Source: Streptomyces rubrogriseus
Lineage (GTDB): Bacteria; Actinomycetota; Actinomycetes; Streptomycetales; Streptomycetaceae
DNA length: 64,000 bases
NCBI RefSeq assembly: GCF_027947575.1
Contig: NZ_CP116256.1
Location: 868,001-932,000 of the forward strand
Reading direction: 5' to 3'
Shown piece by piece: positions 1-8,271 of the stretch. The translations under genes and the position numbers were made by a program. Numbering within the stretch: the first letter of the stretch is position 1; every line of letters begins with the position of its first letter. Below the pieces are notes generated by a model. That model did no database searches. It saw nothing but the letters and a program-made list of their open reading frames with translations, and was not told the origin of the DNA.

Positions 1-211
1 GGCGAAGGTGCTCCCCGAGCCTCTTCACGGGCAGCTCGCCGTGCTCCCACAGCACCAGCAGCACCAGGTACTGGGAGTAGGTGAGCCCGAGATCCTTGAG
101 GACCACGCGGTAGACGCTGCCGAAGGCGCGCGACGCGGCGCTCAGCGAGAAGCAGATCTGCTGGTCCAGGCGGAGCCAGTCGGTTGCGGGCTCGGTCGCG
201 GGCGTGGTCAT
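1..211 (-). CDS. ohrR: OhrR-type MarR-family regulator, N-terminal part (cut by window edge)
   Basis: Reverse-strand reading from ATG at 211 gives about 70 residues before the window ends. The start MTTPATEPATDWLRLDQQIC is followed by a helix with the motif LTYSQYLVLLVLWE. That pattern is typical of OhrR, the MarR-family repressor that senses organic hydroperoxides through a single N-terminal cysteine. Here Cys20 in QQICFSL fits the sensing cysteine of B. subtilis OhrR (Cys15). The gene is divergent from an Ohr gene with palindromes between them, the usual arrangement for autoregulated derepression by peroxide. The winged-helix and C-terminal parts lie outside the window, so an intact gene cannot be confirmed. 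Confidence 0.85.
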   Translation of the reverse strand, partial: MTTPATEPATDWLRLDQQICFSLSAASRAFGSVYRVVLKDLGLTYSQYLVLLVLWEHGELPVKRLGEHLR

Positions 212-250
212 GCGCTCCAGGGTAACCGACCGTCGTTGTCCGCGATTCAG

Positions 251-275
251 TTGTACACAATCTAGTTGCGTGCAA
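251..275. promoter_or_regulatory. Probable OhrR operator: two adjacent palindromes
   Basis: Two short inverted repeats lie between the divergent ohrR and ohr genes: TTGTacACAA at 251-260 and TTGCgtGCAA at 266-275. Their centres are 15 bp apart, about one and a half helical turns. The placement and AT-richer composition against a GC-rich background suit a MarR-family dimer site. Assignment to OhrR is inference from context. Confidence 0.6.
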
Positions 276-350
276 TCAAATGGCGTGCTCTACTTGTGGC
301 TGTCAGGCACACAGACCCCCTCCCGAACTCCTGAAAGGGACGGTTCTCCC

Positions 351-764
351 ATGGACGCGCTCTACACCGCCGCCGCCACCGCCACCCACGGCCGCGACGG
401 CCGCGCCGTCAGCTCCGACGGCACGCTCGACCTCGCCCTCGGCATCCCCGTCGAGATGGGCGGCAACGGGCAGGGCACCAACCCCGAGCAGCTCTTCGCG
501 GCCGGGTACGCGGCCTGTTTCGGCAGCGCCCTCGGCGTGGTCGGCCGGGCGGCGAAGGTCGACGTCAGCGACGCCGCGGTGACCGCCGAGGTCGGCATCG
601 GCAAGCAGGGCGAGGGCTTCGCGCTCGCCGTCACCCTCCGGGTCGAGCTGCCCGAGGGCCTCGACGAGGAGACCGGCCGCAAGCTGGTCGAGCAGGCCCA
701 CCAGGTCTGCCCCTACTCCAACGCCACCCGCGGCAACATCCCGGTCGACCTCGTCATCGAGTAG
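351..764 (+). CDS. ohr: Organic hydroperoxide resistance protein (Ohr/OsmC family)
   Basis: A 137-residue protein, the normal length for Ohr, a cytoplasmic thiol peroxidase that reduces organic and fatty-acid hydroperoxides. Both redox cysteines are present: Cys56 in YAACFGSAL and Cys120 in HQVCPYSNATRGN. The second motif distinguishes Ohr from OsmC. The ATG at 351 is chosen because it follows a GAAAGGGA ribosome site and matches the family N terminus (MDALYTA); the frame is open further upstream but that stretch overlaps the operator. Ohr usually works with lipoyl-dependent reduction; that is family knowledge. Regulation is probably by the divergent OhrR. Confidence 0.95.
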   Translation: MDALYTAAATATHGRDGRAVSSDGTLDLALGIPVEMGGNGQGTNPEQLFAAGYAACFGSALGVVGRAAKVDVSDAAVTAEVGIGKQGEGFALAVTLRVELPEGLDEETGRKLVEQAHQVCPYSNATRGNIPVDLVIE

Positions 765-786
765 TCGCGGTCATCGAGTAGTCGCG
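753..786. repeat. 17-bp perfect tandem duplication across the ohr stop codon
   Basis: The 17-mer GTCATCGAGTAGTCGCG occurs at 753-769 and again immediately at 770-786. The first copy contains the last codons and TAG stop of ohr, so the second copy is an untranslated echo of the gene end. It looks like a recent slippage or recombination duplication with no effect on the protein. Confidence 0.9.
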
Positions 787-802
787 CTCGCGCCGCAAGC
801 GC

Positions 803-2356
803 TCACCCGACCCGCGCCAGCACCTCCCCCGTCCGCTCGCTCCACGCCACCACCACCGCCTCCTCGGGCACCGGGTGCCAGCGCGTCAGCAGCAGCCAGC
901 GGACGTGGTAGCGGCGGACGACCGCGGCGCGCTCGGCGCGGGTCGAGCCGGGCGCCAGGTACGCCTTGACGGCGGCCGCCCGCCGCCCGCGCTCCCGCTC
1001 GTCCAGCGCCGGGTCCGGCCAGGCGGGCGCCGCGAGGTTCGGCCCGTACCCGGCGATGGCGTGCCCGGCGTAGTAGCCGTCGGTGATCACCACCTCGCCG
1101 GGGCCGATGTGCCGCGCCGCCCAGGTGTACGTCGGCCACTGCGGCGGCTGCTCGAAGCCGACCGGGTCCAGGGCCCGCGGCACCACCGCCCCCGCGTGCA
1201 CCGCGAGGAACCCCAGCAGCGCACCGGCCGTCGCGGTCCGGCCCAGCGTCGTCCGCCACCGCCCCCACGGCCGGGGCGCGGCCAGCTCCACCGCTAGGGC
1301 GAACTGCAACGGCACCAGCGTGAGCCCGAGGATCCGGCCGTAGGTGTAGTGGCCGCTGAACCAGCCGTACGCCACCACCGCGCAGTCCAGCGCGAACATC
1401 AGCACCAGCGGGTCCCGGCGCGAGCGGCGTCCGCGCGCCCACAGGGCCGGCAGGCCGAGCAGGGCCAGCCAGAACTCCCCGGGCAGGTCGAGGTACAGGA
1501 CCCGGTGCATGGCGTCCACGCTGTCGTCGCCGGCCAGCGCGAGCACGTCGAAGTACGGCCAGGCCGCCGCCGCCCCCACCGCCACGGCGCCGGCCAGCGC
1601 CCACCGCCCCACGACCGGCCCGCGCCACCCGTCCTGCCATCCGGCCACCAGCGCCACCGCGCCGAGCACCGCCGCCACCGAGGTGATGGGGTGGACGAGC
1701 AGGATCAGGCCGTACAGGACGCCCAGCGCCCCGTATCCGGGCAGGCCGCGCAGTCCGCTCGGCCCCACGTACCGCACCCGGCGCCCGTCCCGCGCCCGCG
1801 CCCCGGTCAGCGCCCAGGCCCAGAAGGCCAGCCCGATCGCGAAGGTCGACGGGTAGCCGAGGTTGCCCGTCATCGACATCAGCCCGAGGTAGCCGCTCCA
1901 CCAGGCCCGCTCCGTGCCCCACAGCAGGGTCATCGCCCCCAGCGCCAGCACCGGCGCCCACGGGCGCGGGGTCAGTACCCGGACGAAGCGGTTCAGGCCG
2001 GTCAGCAGCACCAGCAGGTTCAGCGGCCCGGCGAGCCGCACCACCTCCCAGCCGCCCAGCCCGGTCAGCCGGGCGAACACGCCCTCGGCCACCGCGTACG
2101 GCGAGTAGTACGCGCTGCCCGCGCCCGGCAGGTCGGCCATCGGGTGACGCGGGTGGAGCAGGTCCGCCTTCAGGCGCTCGACGACGGCCGCGTGCTGGCC
2201 CGCGTCGCAGCACAGCGGCACCGCCCAGTACGCCAGCGTCATCACGAGGAAGAAGAGGAATCCGGCGACCTGGTAGGGGGTGGGGCGCCAGGCGCGTCCG
2301 CCGCGCAGTGCCGTCGCACCGCGCACGGGCCGCCGGACGAGGACGTCGGCGCTCAC
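803..2356 (-). CDS. Polytopic membrane protein, probable GT-C-type glycosyltransferase
   Basis: A 517-residue protein with about ten to twelve hydrophobic segments starting near residue 30. A first external loop carries an acidic, His-rich stretch (CCDAGQHAAVVERLKADLLHP), resembling the position of the catalytic Asp in GT-C polyprenyl-phosphate-sugar transferases. I cannot name a substrate. The start is a GTG at 2354-2356 without a good ribosome site, so the exact N terminus is uncertain. It lies downstream of a second membrane protein and three TagF-like transferases on the same strand, which suggests a role in building or decorating an extracellular glycopolymer. It could instead be an uncharacterised integral membrane protein. 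Confidence 0.65.
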   Translation of the reverse strand: MSADVLVRRPVRGATALRGGRAWRPTPYQVAGFLFFLVMTLAYWAVPLCCDAGQHAAVVERLKADLLHPRHPMADLPGAGSAYYSPYAVAEGVFARLTGLGGWEVVRLAGPLNLLVLLTGLNRFVRVLTPRPWAPVLALGAMTLLWGTERAWWSGYLGLMSMTGNLGYPSTFAIGLAFWAWALTGARARDGRRVRYVGPSGLRGLPGYGALGVLYGLILLVHPITSVAAVLGAVALVAGWQDGWRGPVVGRWALAGAVAVGAAAAWPYFDVLALAGDDSVDAMHRVLYLDLPGEFWLALLGLPALWARGRRSRRDPLVLMFALDCAVVAYGWFSGHYTYGRILGLTLVPLQFALAVELAAPRPWGRWRTTLGRTATAGALLGFLAVHAGAVVPRALDPVGFEQPPQWPTYTWAARHIGPGEVVITDGYYAGHAIAGYGPNLAAPAWPDPALDERERGRRAAAVKAYLAPGSTRAERAAVVRRYHVRWLLLTRWHPVPEEAVVVAWSERTGEVLARVG

Positions 2357-2468
2357 GAAGCAGAGGAGGTGTGGGGCATTCGGGACATTTGGCGTATGTT
2401 CCCGGTGGGGTCACCCCCGCCAATCGCTCACCGGTCCAAGTCACCCGGGCGGCGGACGCCCAGGACGC

Positions 2469-3800
2469 TCAGCCGACCGCGCCCGCCCGGTCCCGCTGCT
2501 CCTGCGCCGGCAGCGGCACCCGCCCGCCGCGCACCACCGGCTCCAGCAGCAGCGGCACCCCCACCACCGGCAGCAGCCACGCCAGCACGATCAGCCGCTC
2601 GCCCCAGATGTTGATGTCCGGGTGCCCGGCCTGGGTGAGGAGCCCGGTGCACGCCGCCGCCACCAGGAAGCCGCCGACCGCGCCCCCGCGCCGCAGCGCG
2701 CCGCACGCCCCGGCGGCCAGCGCCGCCACGAACAGCGGCTGCCACGCCTGCCGGCGCAGCCACTCCACCCAGAAGTTGCCCTGCAACTGCCAGAACTCCG
2801 GCCACGGATGCTTCCGGTCGGGGCGGTTGAAGTGATCGGTGAGCAGGTCCTGGAGGCTGTCCGCCTCGGACGGGTAGTGCAGCAGCCGGGCCAGCAGCAG
2901 GGTCGCGACCGCACCGGCCAGGCCGACGGCCGCCAGCGCCAGAACGTCCCGGGAGGCCGGACCGCCCCGGCCCCGCAGCCGCCGCGCCCGCCGCCGGTAC
3001 CGCCGCAGGGCGATCACCCCGCCGGCCGCCGCCAGGCACAGGCCGAGGAACAGCGCCTGGGAGTGCTTGACCGTGAACAGGGCGAGCAGCGAACCGGCGA
3101 CCACCGCCAGTCCGGCCCGGTTCCGCCCCGCCCGCAGCACCAGCGCGCAGCCCCAGACCGCCGCCAGGGTCAGCGCCATCAGCAGGCCCTCGGTCATCGG
3201 CCGCATCGCGGTCGTCCCGCACGGCAGCACGTAGTACAGCGCCTGCCCGGCCAGGGCGAGCGGCACCGGCACGGACAGGGTCCGCAGGATCAGGAAGACC
3301 AGGACGCCGCCCGCGCCCGCGATCACGACCCCCGCCGTCCACAGGCCCCACGTCACCCCGAAGGCCAGCACGAACGGCATCAGGAACGCCGGATAGCCCG
3401 GCCGCGCCTCGAAGATCGCCGTGAAGCGCTCCGACATGTACGGCACCGTGTGCCCGCCGGTCTGACCGGCCGCCAGCCGCGGCCGGACCACCGCCCACTC
3501 CTGCTTCCGGCACTCGGCCAGCACCTCACCGGTGGGGTCGGGGCGGTGGAAGCGGACCACGTGCACGCTCTGGTCCCGGCGGGCCCGCTCCGCCCGGCTC
3601 GCGCACACGTAGTCGATGGTGGCCGTCGCCGCCGCGCGCTTGCTCTCACCGGTCAGACTCAGGGCGTACGACAGGTAGTTCCTGGTGTCGGGGGTGTCCC
3701 GGCCGGTGACGTTCGCCAGCTGGAGCGCGGCGAACACGGCGGCCAGGAGCAGCACCCCGACGACGGCGCTCCGGCCGTCCACCCGGCTGCGGGGTCTCAT
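2469..3800 (-). CDS. Integral membrane protein, possible sugar transferase, coupled to TagF-like gene
   Basis: A 443-residue protein with an N-terminal membrane segment (residues about 10-30), then an external region containing an Arg/His-rich part, and about eight further hydrophobic segments. The layout is that of GT-C-like or ArnT-like membrane transferases, but no decisive motif is visible. The ATG at 3798-3800 overlaps the stop of the upstream gene by four bases (ATGA), so the two are translationally coupled. That coupling argues for a function in the same glycopolymer pathway as the GT2/CDP-glycerol transferase upstream. The frame is open further upstream, but that part is a shadow of the neighbouring gene. 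Confidence 0.65.
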   Translation of the reverse strand: MRPRSRVDGRSAVVGVLLLAAVFAALQLANVTGRDTPDTRNYLSYALSLTGESKRAAATATIDYVCASRAERARRDQSVHVVRFHRPDPTGEVLAECRKQEWAVVRPRLAAGQTGGHTVPYMSERFTAIFEARPGYPAFLMPFVLAFGVTWGLWTAGVVIAGAGGVLVFLILRTLSVPVPLALAGQALYYVLPCGTTAMRPMTEGLLMALTLAAVWGCALVLRAGRNRAGLAVVAGSLLALFTVKHSQALFLGLCLAAAGGVIALRRYRRRARRLRGRGGPASRDVLALAAVGLAGAVATLLLARLLHYPSEADSLQDLLTDHFNRPDRKHPWPEFWQLQGNFWVEWLRRQAWQPLFVAALAAGACGALRRGGAVGGFLVAAACTGLLTQAGHPDINIWGERLIVLAWLLPVVGVPLLLEPVVRGGRVPLPAQEQRDRAGAVG

Positions 3801-6034
3801 GTGGAGGGCAGCAGGTCGCGTCCGGACGGGACGGCGCGGGCGCCGGGGACGCCGGAGGGCTCCGGCGCGGGCATCGGCTCGCCGAGCAGCAGCGTCCGCA
3901 CCACCCGTTCGGCGGCCCTCCCGTCCTCGTACTCGCAGTACCGGGCGCGGAAGGACGCCCGAAGCCGCGCCGCCTCCTCGTCCCGCCAGGCCCCGGACGC
4001 CAGCAGCCACGCCAGCTCCCGGTAGGAGCGGGAGACGTGCCCGGGCGCCTCCTCGGTGATGTCGAAGTACGTGCCGCGGGTCGCCGAGTACGGGCCCCAG
4101 TCCTCGGCGTGGATCAGGATCGGGCGGTCCAGGAGGGCGTAGTCGAACATCAGGGCGGAGTAGTCGGTGATCAGCAGGTCCGAGGCGAGCATCAGGTCCT
4201 CGACGTGCGGTTCGTCCGTCGCGTCGACCACCACGCCCCGCCGGTGCAGCTCGGTGAGGCCCAGGCCGCGCGCCGGACCGGTGGCGAGGGACGGATGCAG
4301 GCGGACGAGCAGGGTGTGGCCCTCGCCCAGGTCGGCCGCGAGCCGGGCCACGTCGACGCGCTCGACGAGCCCGCCGCGCCGGTACTCCCGGCGGGTCGGC
4401 GCGTACAGCACGACGGTGTGGCCGTCGGGGACACCGAGCCGCTCGCGGACCCGCCGCCCGTCCTCGGGACCGGCGTTGACCAGGGCGTCGTTGCGCGGGC
4501 TGCCGGTGCGCGCGGAAGCGAAGTGGCAGGGGTAGGCCCGCTCCCAGACCCGCTCCGCGTACCGGCTCGCGACCAGGCTGTGGTCCCAGCGGTCGGCCCG
4601 GCGCAGCATCTGCGGCACGTCCAGCCCGTGCCGGGCGCCGGGCCGGTCCAGCAGGTCCACGCCCATGTGCTTGAGCGGCGTCCCCTGGTGGGTGTGGAGG
4701 TGGACGCTGCCGTCCCGCTTGGCCACCGTGCCGGGCCAGTTGACGTTGTTGACGAGGAACGCCGCCCGCTCGGTCACCCGCCGGTAGGCGGCACTGCCCA
4801 GGACCACGTGCTCGGTGCCCGGCGGCAGCAGCGCGGGGTCCGCCGCGCTCTCCTCGTCCCGCACCACCCACACCCCGCGCAGGTGCGGGGCGAGTTCACG
4901 GGCCGCGCGGTGGATCGCGGCGGGGTCGCCGAGCACGCCCCGGTGGGAGAAGGCCGAGTACACGACGAGGTCCGGGTCGAGGGGACGGCGCACGTGCACG
5001 GTGCTCGCCGTCCGGCGCAGCCGCCCGGCGGCCGCGGCGCGCGCCGGCCGGGTCCGGCGCTCCAGCTCCCGCACCGCCCTGCCGGACTGCCGGCGCACCA
5101 GGTAGGCGGCGTACGACCCCTCCAGCACCCGGAGTTCGGCCGGGATCGCCGCGCCCCCGGGCCGGTGGGCGCGGAACATCTCGGCGGTGCGGTGGAAGAA
5201 CTCGGCCCGGTCGGAGGGCGGCAGCCGGTCCGGCTTGGACAGGATGTCCAGGCAGTGCTCGCCCATCTTGGCGTGCAGGAACGGCCGCCACCTGGCCGCC
5301 AGCTCCGGACGGGCGTCCAGGAAGGCGAAGACCCGCTCGTACTGCGCGTGGACGTCGAAGTGCTTGCGGCTGGTCGTGGACAGGATGTTGCCCTGGCGGC
5401 GCTGGCGGTAGTTCAGGCAGATGCGGTCCAGCGCGGCGATCCGCTCCGCGCTGAACATGACCGGGAAGGTCCAGGGCGTGTCCTCGTAGTAGCCCGGCGG
5501 GAAGGTGAAACCCTCCCGCTCGACGAAGTCGCGGCGGTAGACCTTGTTCCACACGACCATCAGCAGGTCGAGGATCTCGGGCTGCCCGGCCGCCGTGAAC
5601 GTGCCGTCGCCCGCCTCCGCGAGCACCCGGGCCAGGACGTTGCGCCGGGTGCCGCCCCACCAGTAGGTGCGCGCGTAGTCGAAGACCAGCACGTCCGGGC
5701 CGTCCGTCTCCGCCAGCCGGTCGGCCATCGCGCGCAGGGCGCCCGGAGTGAGGGTGTCGTCGCTGTCGAGGAAGAAGAGGTAGTCGCCGGTGGCGAGCGG
5801 CAGCCCGGCGTTGCGGGCCCGGCCGAGTCCGGCGTTCTCCGCCAGGTGCAGCACGCGGACCCGGTCGTCGCGGGCCGCGTACTCGTCCAGGATCGCCCCC
5901 GAACCGTCCGGGGAGCAGTCGTCGACGGCGATCACCTCGATGTCCCGGAAGGACTGGTCCAGCACCGAGTCGAGGCACTCGCGCAGGAAGCCCTGCACCT
6001 TGAAGCAGGGGACGATGACGCTGAAGCGGGGCAC
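3797..6034 (-). CDS. GT2 glycosyltransferase fused to CDP-glycerol glycerophosphotransferase (TagF-like)
   Basis: A 745-residue two-domain protein. Residues 1-250 are a GT-A fold transferase: FSVIVPCFKVQ at the N terminus, VDDCSPDGS at 37-45 and the metal-binding DSDD at 90-93. The C-terminal half is a CDP-glycerol:poly(glycerophosphate) transferase domain, shown by HQGTPLKHMG, DRWDHSLVASRYAERVWERA and the late ITDYSALMFDYALLDRPIL block. Such enzymes extend wall teichoic-acid-like polymers at the inner face of the membrane. GTG start at 6034, since paralogues begin MPRFS at the same point. It overlaps the downstream membrane-protein gene by ATGA and lies seven bases from the upstream paralogue, so all belong to one transcript. 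Substrate is inferred only from family. Confidence 0.88.
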   Translation of the reverse strand: MPRFSVIVPCFKVQGFLRECLDSVLDQSFRDIEVIAVDDCSPDGSGAILDEYAARDDRVRVLHLAENAGLGRARNAGLPLATGDYLFFLDSDDTLTPGALRAMADRLAETDGPDVLVFDYARTYWWGGTRRNVLARVLAEAGDGTFTAAGQPEILDLLMVVWNKVYRRDFVEREGFTFPPGYYEDTPWTFPVMFSAERIAALDRICLNYRQRRQGNILSTTSRKHFDVHAQYERVFAFLDARPELAARWRPFLHAKMGEHCLDILSKPDRLPPSDRAEFFHRTAEMFRAHRPGGAAIPAELRVLEGSYAAYLVRRQSGRAVRELERRTRPARAAAAGRLRRTASTVHVRRPLDPDLVVYSAFSHRGVLGDPAAIHRAARELAPHLRGVWVVRDEESAADPALLPPGTEHVVLGSAAYRRVTERAAFLVNNVNWPGTVAKRDGSVHLHTHQGTPLKHMGVDLLDRPGARHGLDVPQMLRRADRWDHSLVASRYAERVWERAYPCHFASARTGSPRNDALVNAGPEDGRRVRERLGVPDGHTVVLYAPTRREYRRGGLVERVDVARLAADLGEGHTLLVRLHPSLATGPARGLGLTELHRRGVVVDATDEPHVEDLMLASDLLITDYSALMFDYALLDRPILIHAEDWGPYSATRGTYFDITEEAPGHVSRSYRELAWLLASGAWRDEEAARLRASFRARYCEYEDGRAAERVVRTLLLGEPMPAPEPSGVPGARAVPSGRDLLPST

Positions 6035-6041
6035 GGCGGGG

Positions 6042-8252
6042 TCAGCTCCTCACGAGGGTGGCGGCGGCGGGGGCCGGAACGCGCTCCGCGAGCGGGAGCA
6101 CCGGCGGCAGCGCCTCGGGCGGCTCGCCGAGCAGCACCCGGCGCACGACGCGCTCGGCGGCCCGGCCGTCGTCGAACTCGCAGAACCGCTCCCGGAAGGC
6201 CGCCCGCAGCGCCGTCGACTCCGGGCCCGCCCAGCCGCCGTCGGCGAAGACGCGGGCCAGCTCCTCGGGCGTGCGTGCCACCGGTCCCGGGGGCGCCGCC
6301 ATCAGGTCGAAGTAGACGCCGCGGGTCTCCCGGTACACGTCCCAGTCGTCGGCGTACACGACGATCGGACGGTCCAGGTTGGCGTAGTCGAACATGATGG
6401 AGGAATAGTCGGTGACCAGCGCGTCCGCGGCCAGGCACACGTCCTCCGAGGAGCGGTGCCCGGTCACGTCGATGACCCGGCCGGTGCGCTCCCGGCTCCC
6501 GCCCCGGTCGTAGAAGTAGTGGGCGCGCAGCAGCACCACGACGTCCTCGCCGGCCGCCTCGCAGAACGCCTCCAGGTCCAGGCCGCCCGCGCCGAACCCG
6601 GTCTCCCAGTCCCGGTGCGTGGGCGCGTACAGGACCGCCGTCTTGCCCTCCGGGACGCCCAGTTTGCGCCGGACACGGGCCACGTCCCCGGCGGTCGCCG
6701 TGCAGTAGACGTCGTTGCGCGGGTAGCCGTACTCCAGGTGCTCGTACGAGCCGGGAAAGGCGCGCTCCCACATCTGGGTGGAGTGCCGGTTGGCGGACAG
6801 GTTGTAGTCCCAGCGGTCCACGCGGGCAAGGAGCTTGGTGAAGCTGCCGGTGGCCGCCGCCACCACCGGGTACGTCGACTGGTCCACGCCCATCGTCTTC
6901 AGCGGGGTGCCGTGCTGGGTCTGCAGGTGCACGCTGCCGGGGCGCTTGACCACGCCCTCGGCGAAGTTGGCGTTGTTCACCAGGTACGTGGCGCGGGCCA
7001 GCACCTCCCAGTACCGGTGGCTGCCGACGACCGCGTGGTCGACGCCCTCCGGCAGGGTGTGCGCCTGGTCCGGCTCGACCAGGAACACCGACCTCAGGTG
7101 CGGTGCGAGTTCGCGGGCCTTGGCGTGGATCGCGGCCGGGTTGCAGGCGTAGCCGCGGCCCCAGTAGGCGCAGTACACGACGAGGTTGGGGTCCAGCGGG
7201 CGGCGCAGGTGGCGGCGGTAGCGCAGGCGGGTGCGCAGCCCGCGCGGCCACGGCAGGCGGCGCAGGACGCCGGTCGCCGTCCGGTTGGCGGCGCGCAGTG
7301 CGCGGAAGGCGGTGTACGACCCCGACGCCAGCAGCCGGTGCTGCACGCCGAGCCGTCCGCCCGGCGGCCGGAAGCCCGCGGGGCGGTAGCGCCGGTACAG
7401 GCGGCTCGCCCGGCGGTAGAAGGCGCGGCGCCCCCGCCGGGTCAGGCGCCGGGGGTGGGTGGCCGTCTTGAGGACCGCCGCGAAGAGCTGCTCGAACAGC
7501 GGGCCGCGCCGCTCGGGCGGCAGGCCCCGCTCGACGGCGTGCGTGAGGGCGAGTTCGGCCTGGTCGAGCAGGTCCGCGTGGTGCTCGCCGGGCAGGTTCA
7601 GCCGGTTGCCCTGGCGCCGTACCCGGTGCCGTACGACCACCTCGCGCAGCACGGCCACCCGCTCGGCGCGCGCCGCGACCCGGGCGCCGAAGCCGACGTC
7701 CGTGAAGTGCCCGCCGGGGAAGTCGAGCCGGCGCTCGGCGAGGAAGGTGCGGCGGTGGACCGCGCTCCACGCGGGCAGGTGCACGCCGGTCAGGTGCGGG
7801 GCGCGGTCGGGGGCGAAGGCGCCGTCCGGGGTCCTCGCCAGCAGCGGTGCGGCCGGGTTGGTGGTCTCGCCCTCCCACCAGGGCACCCGCTCGTGCTCGA
7901 AGTACAGGACGTCGACACCGCCGGTGTCCGCCAGCCGCGCGTCCAGGGCCGCCAGCGCCCCCGGCACGAGGGTGTCGTCGCCGTCGAGGAACAGCAGGTA
8001 CGCGCCGGTCGCCGCCCGCATCCCGGTGTTGCGCGCCCCGGCCAGACCCGCCGACGGCGGCGAGTGCACGGGCGTCACCCGGGAGTCCCGCTCGGCGTGC
8101 TCCCCGGCCACGTCCGCCGCGGCGCAGTCCGGGCCGTCGCAGACCGGGATCAGCTCGAAGTCGCCGAAGGACTGGCCGAGGACCGAGTCCAGGGCCTGGG
8201 AGAGGCGCCCCGCGACCCCATGGGACGGGACGATGATGCTGAAGCGGGGCAT
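6042..8252 (-). CDS. GT2 glycosyltransferase fused to CDP-glycerol glycerophosphotransferase (TagF-like), second paralogue
   Basis: A 736-residue paralogue of the neighbouring genes. The N-terminal GT-A domain keeps FSIIVPSHGV and the metal-binding LDGDD. The usual VDDCSPD nucleotide-binding block is altered to VCDGPDCA, so donor recognition may differ. The C-terminal TagF-like half has QTQHGTPLKTMGVDQ, DRWDYNLSANRHSTQMWERAF and VTDYSSIMFDYANLDRPIVV. ATG at 8252 matches the paralogue start. It is separated by 19 bases from the gene upstream and 7 from the gene downstream. Expected to act at the cytoplasmic membrane in teichoic-acid-like polymer synthesis. Confidence 0.87.
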   Translation of the reverse strand: MPRFSIIVPSHGVAGRLSQALDSVLGQSFGDFELIPVCDGPDCAAADVAGEHAERDSRVTPVHSPPSAGLAGARNTGMRAATGAYLLFLDGDDTLVPGALAALDARLADTGGVDVLYFEHERVPWWEGETTNPAAPLLARTPDGAFAPDRAPHLTGVHLPAWSAVHRRTFLAERRLDFPGGHFTDVGFGARVAARAERVAVLREVVVRHRVRRQGNRLNLPGEHHADLLDQAELALTHAVERGLPPERRGPLFEQLFAAVLKTATHPRRLTRRGRRAFYRRASRLYRRYRPAGFRPPGGRLGVQHRLLASGSYTAFRALRAANRTATGVLRRLPWPRGLRTRLRYRRHLRRPLDPNLVVYCAYWGRGYACNPAAIHAKARELAPHLRSVFLVEPDQAHTLPEGVDHAVVGSHRYWEVLARATYLVNNANFAEGVVKRPGSVHLQTQHGTPLKTMGVDQSTYPVVAAATGSFTKLLARVDRWDYNLSANRHSTQMWERAFPGSYEHLEYGYPRNDVYCTATAGDVARVRRKLGVPEGKTAVLYAPTHRDWETGFGAGGLDLEAFCEAAGEDVVVLLRAHYFYDRGGSRERTGRVIDVTGHRSSEDVCLAADALVTDYSSIMFDYANLDRPIVVYADDWDVYRETRGVYFDLMAAPPGPVARTPEELARVFADGGWAGPESTALRAAFRERFCEFDDGRAAERVVRRVLLGEPPEALPPVLPLAERVPAPAAATLVRS

Positions 8253-8271
8253 ACTGCTCTTTCTCTCGGGT

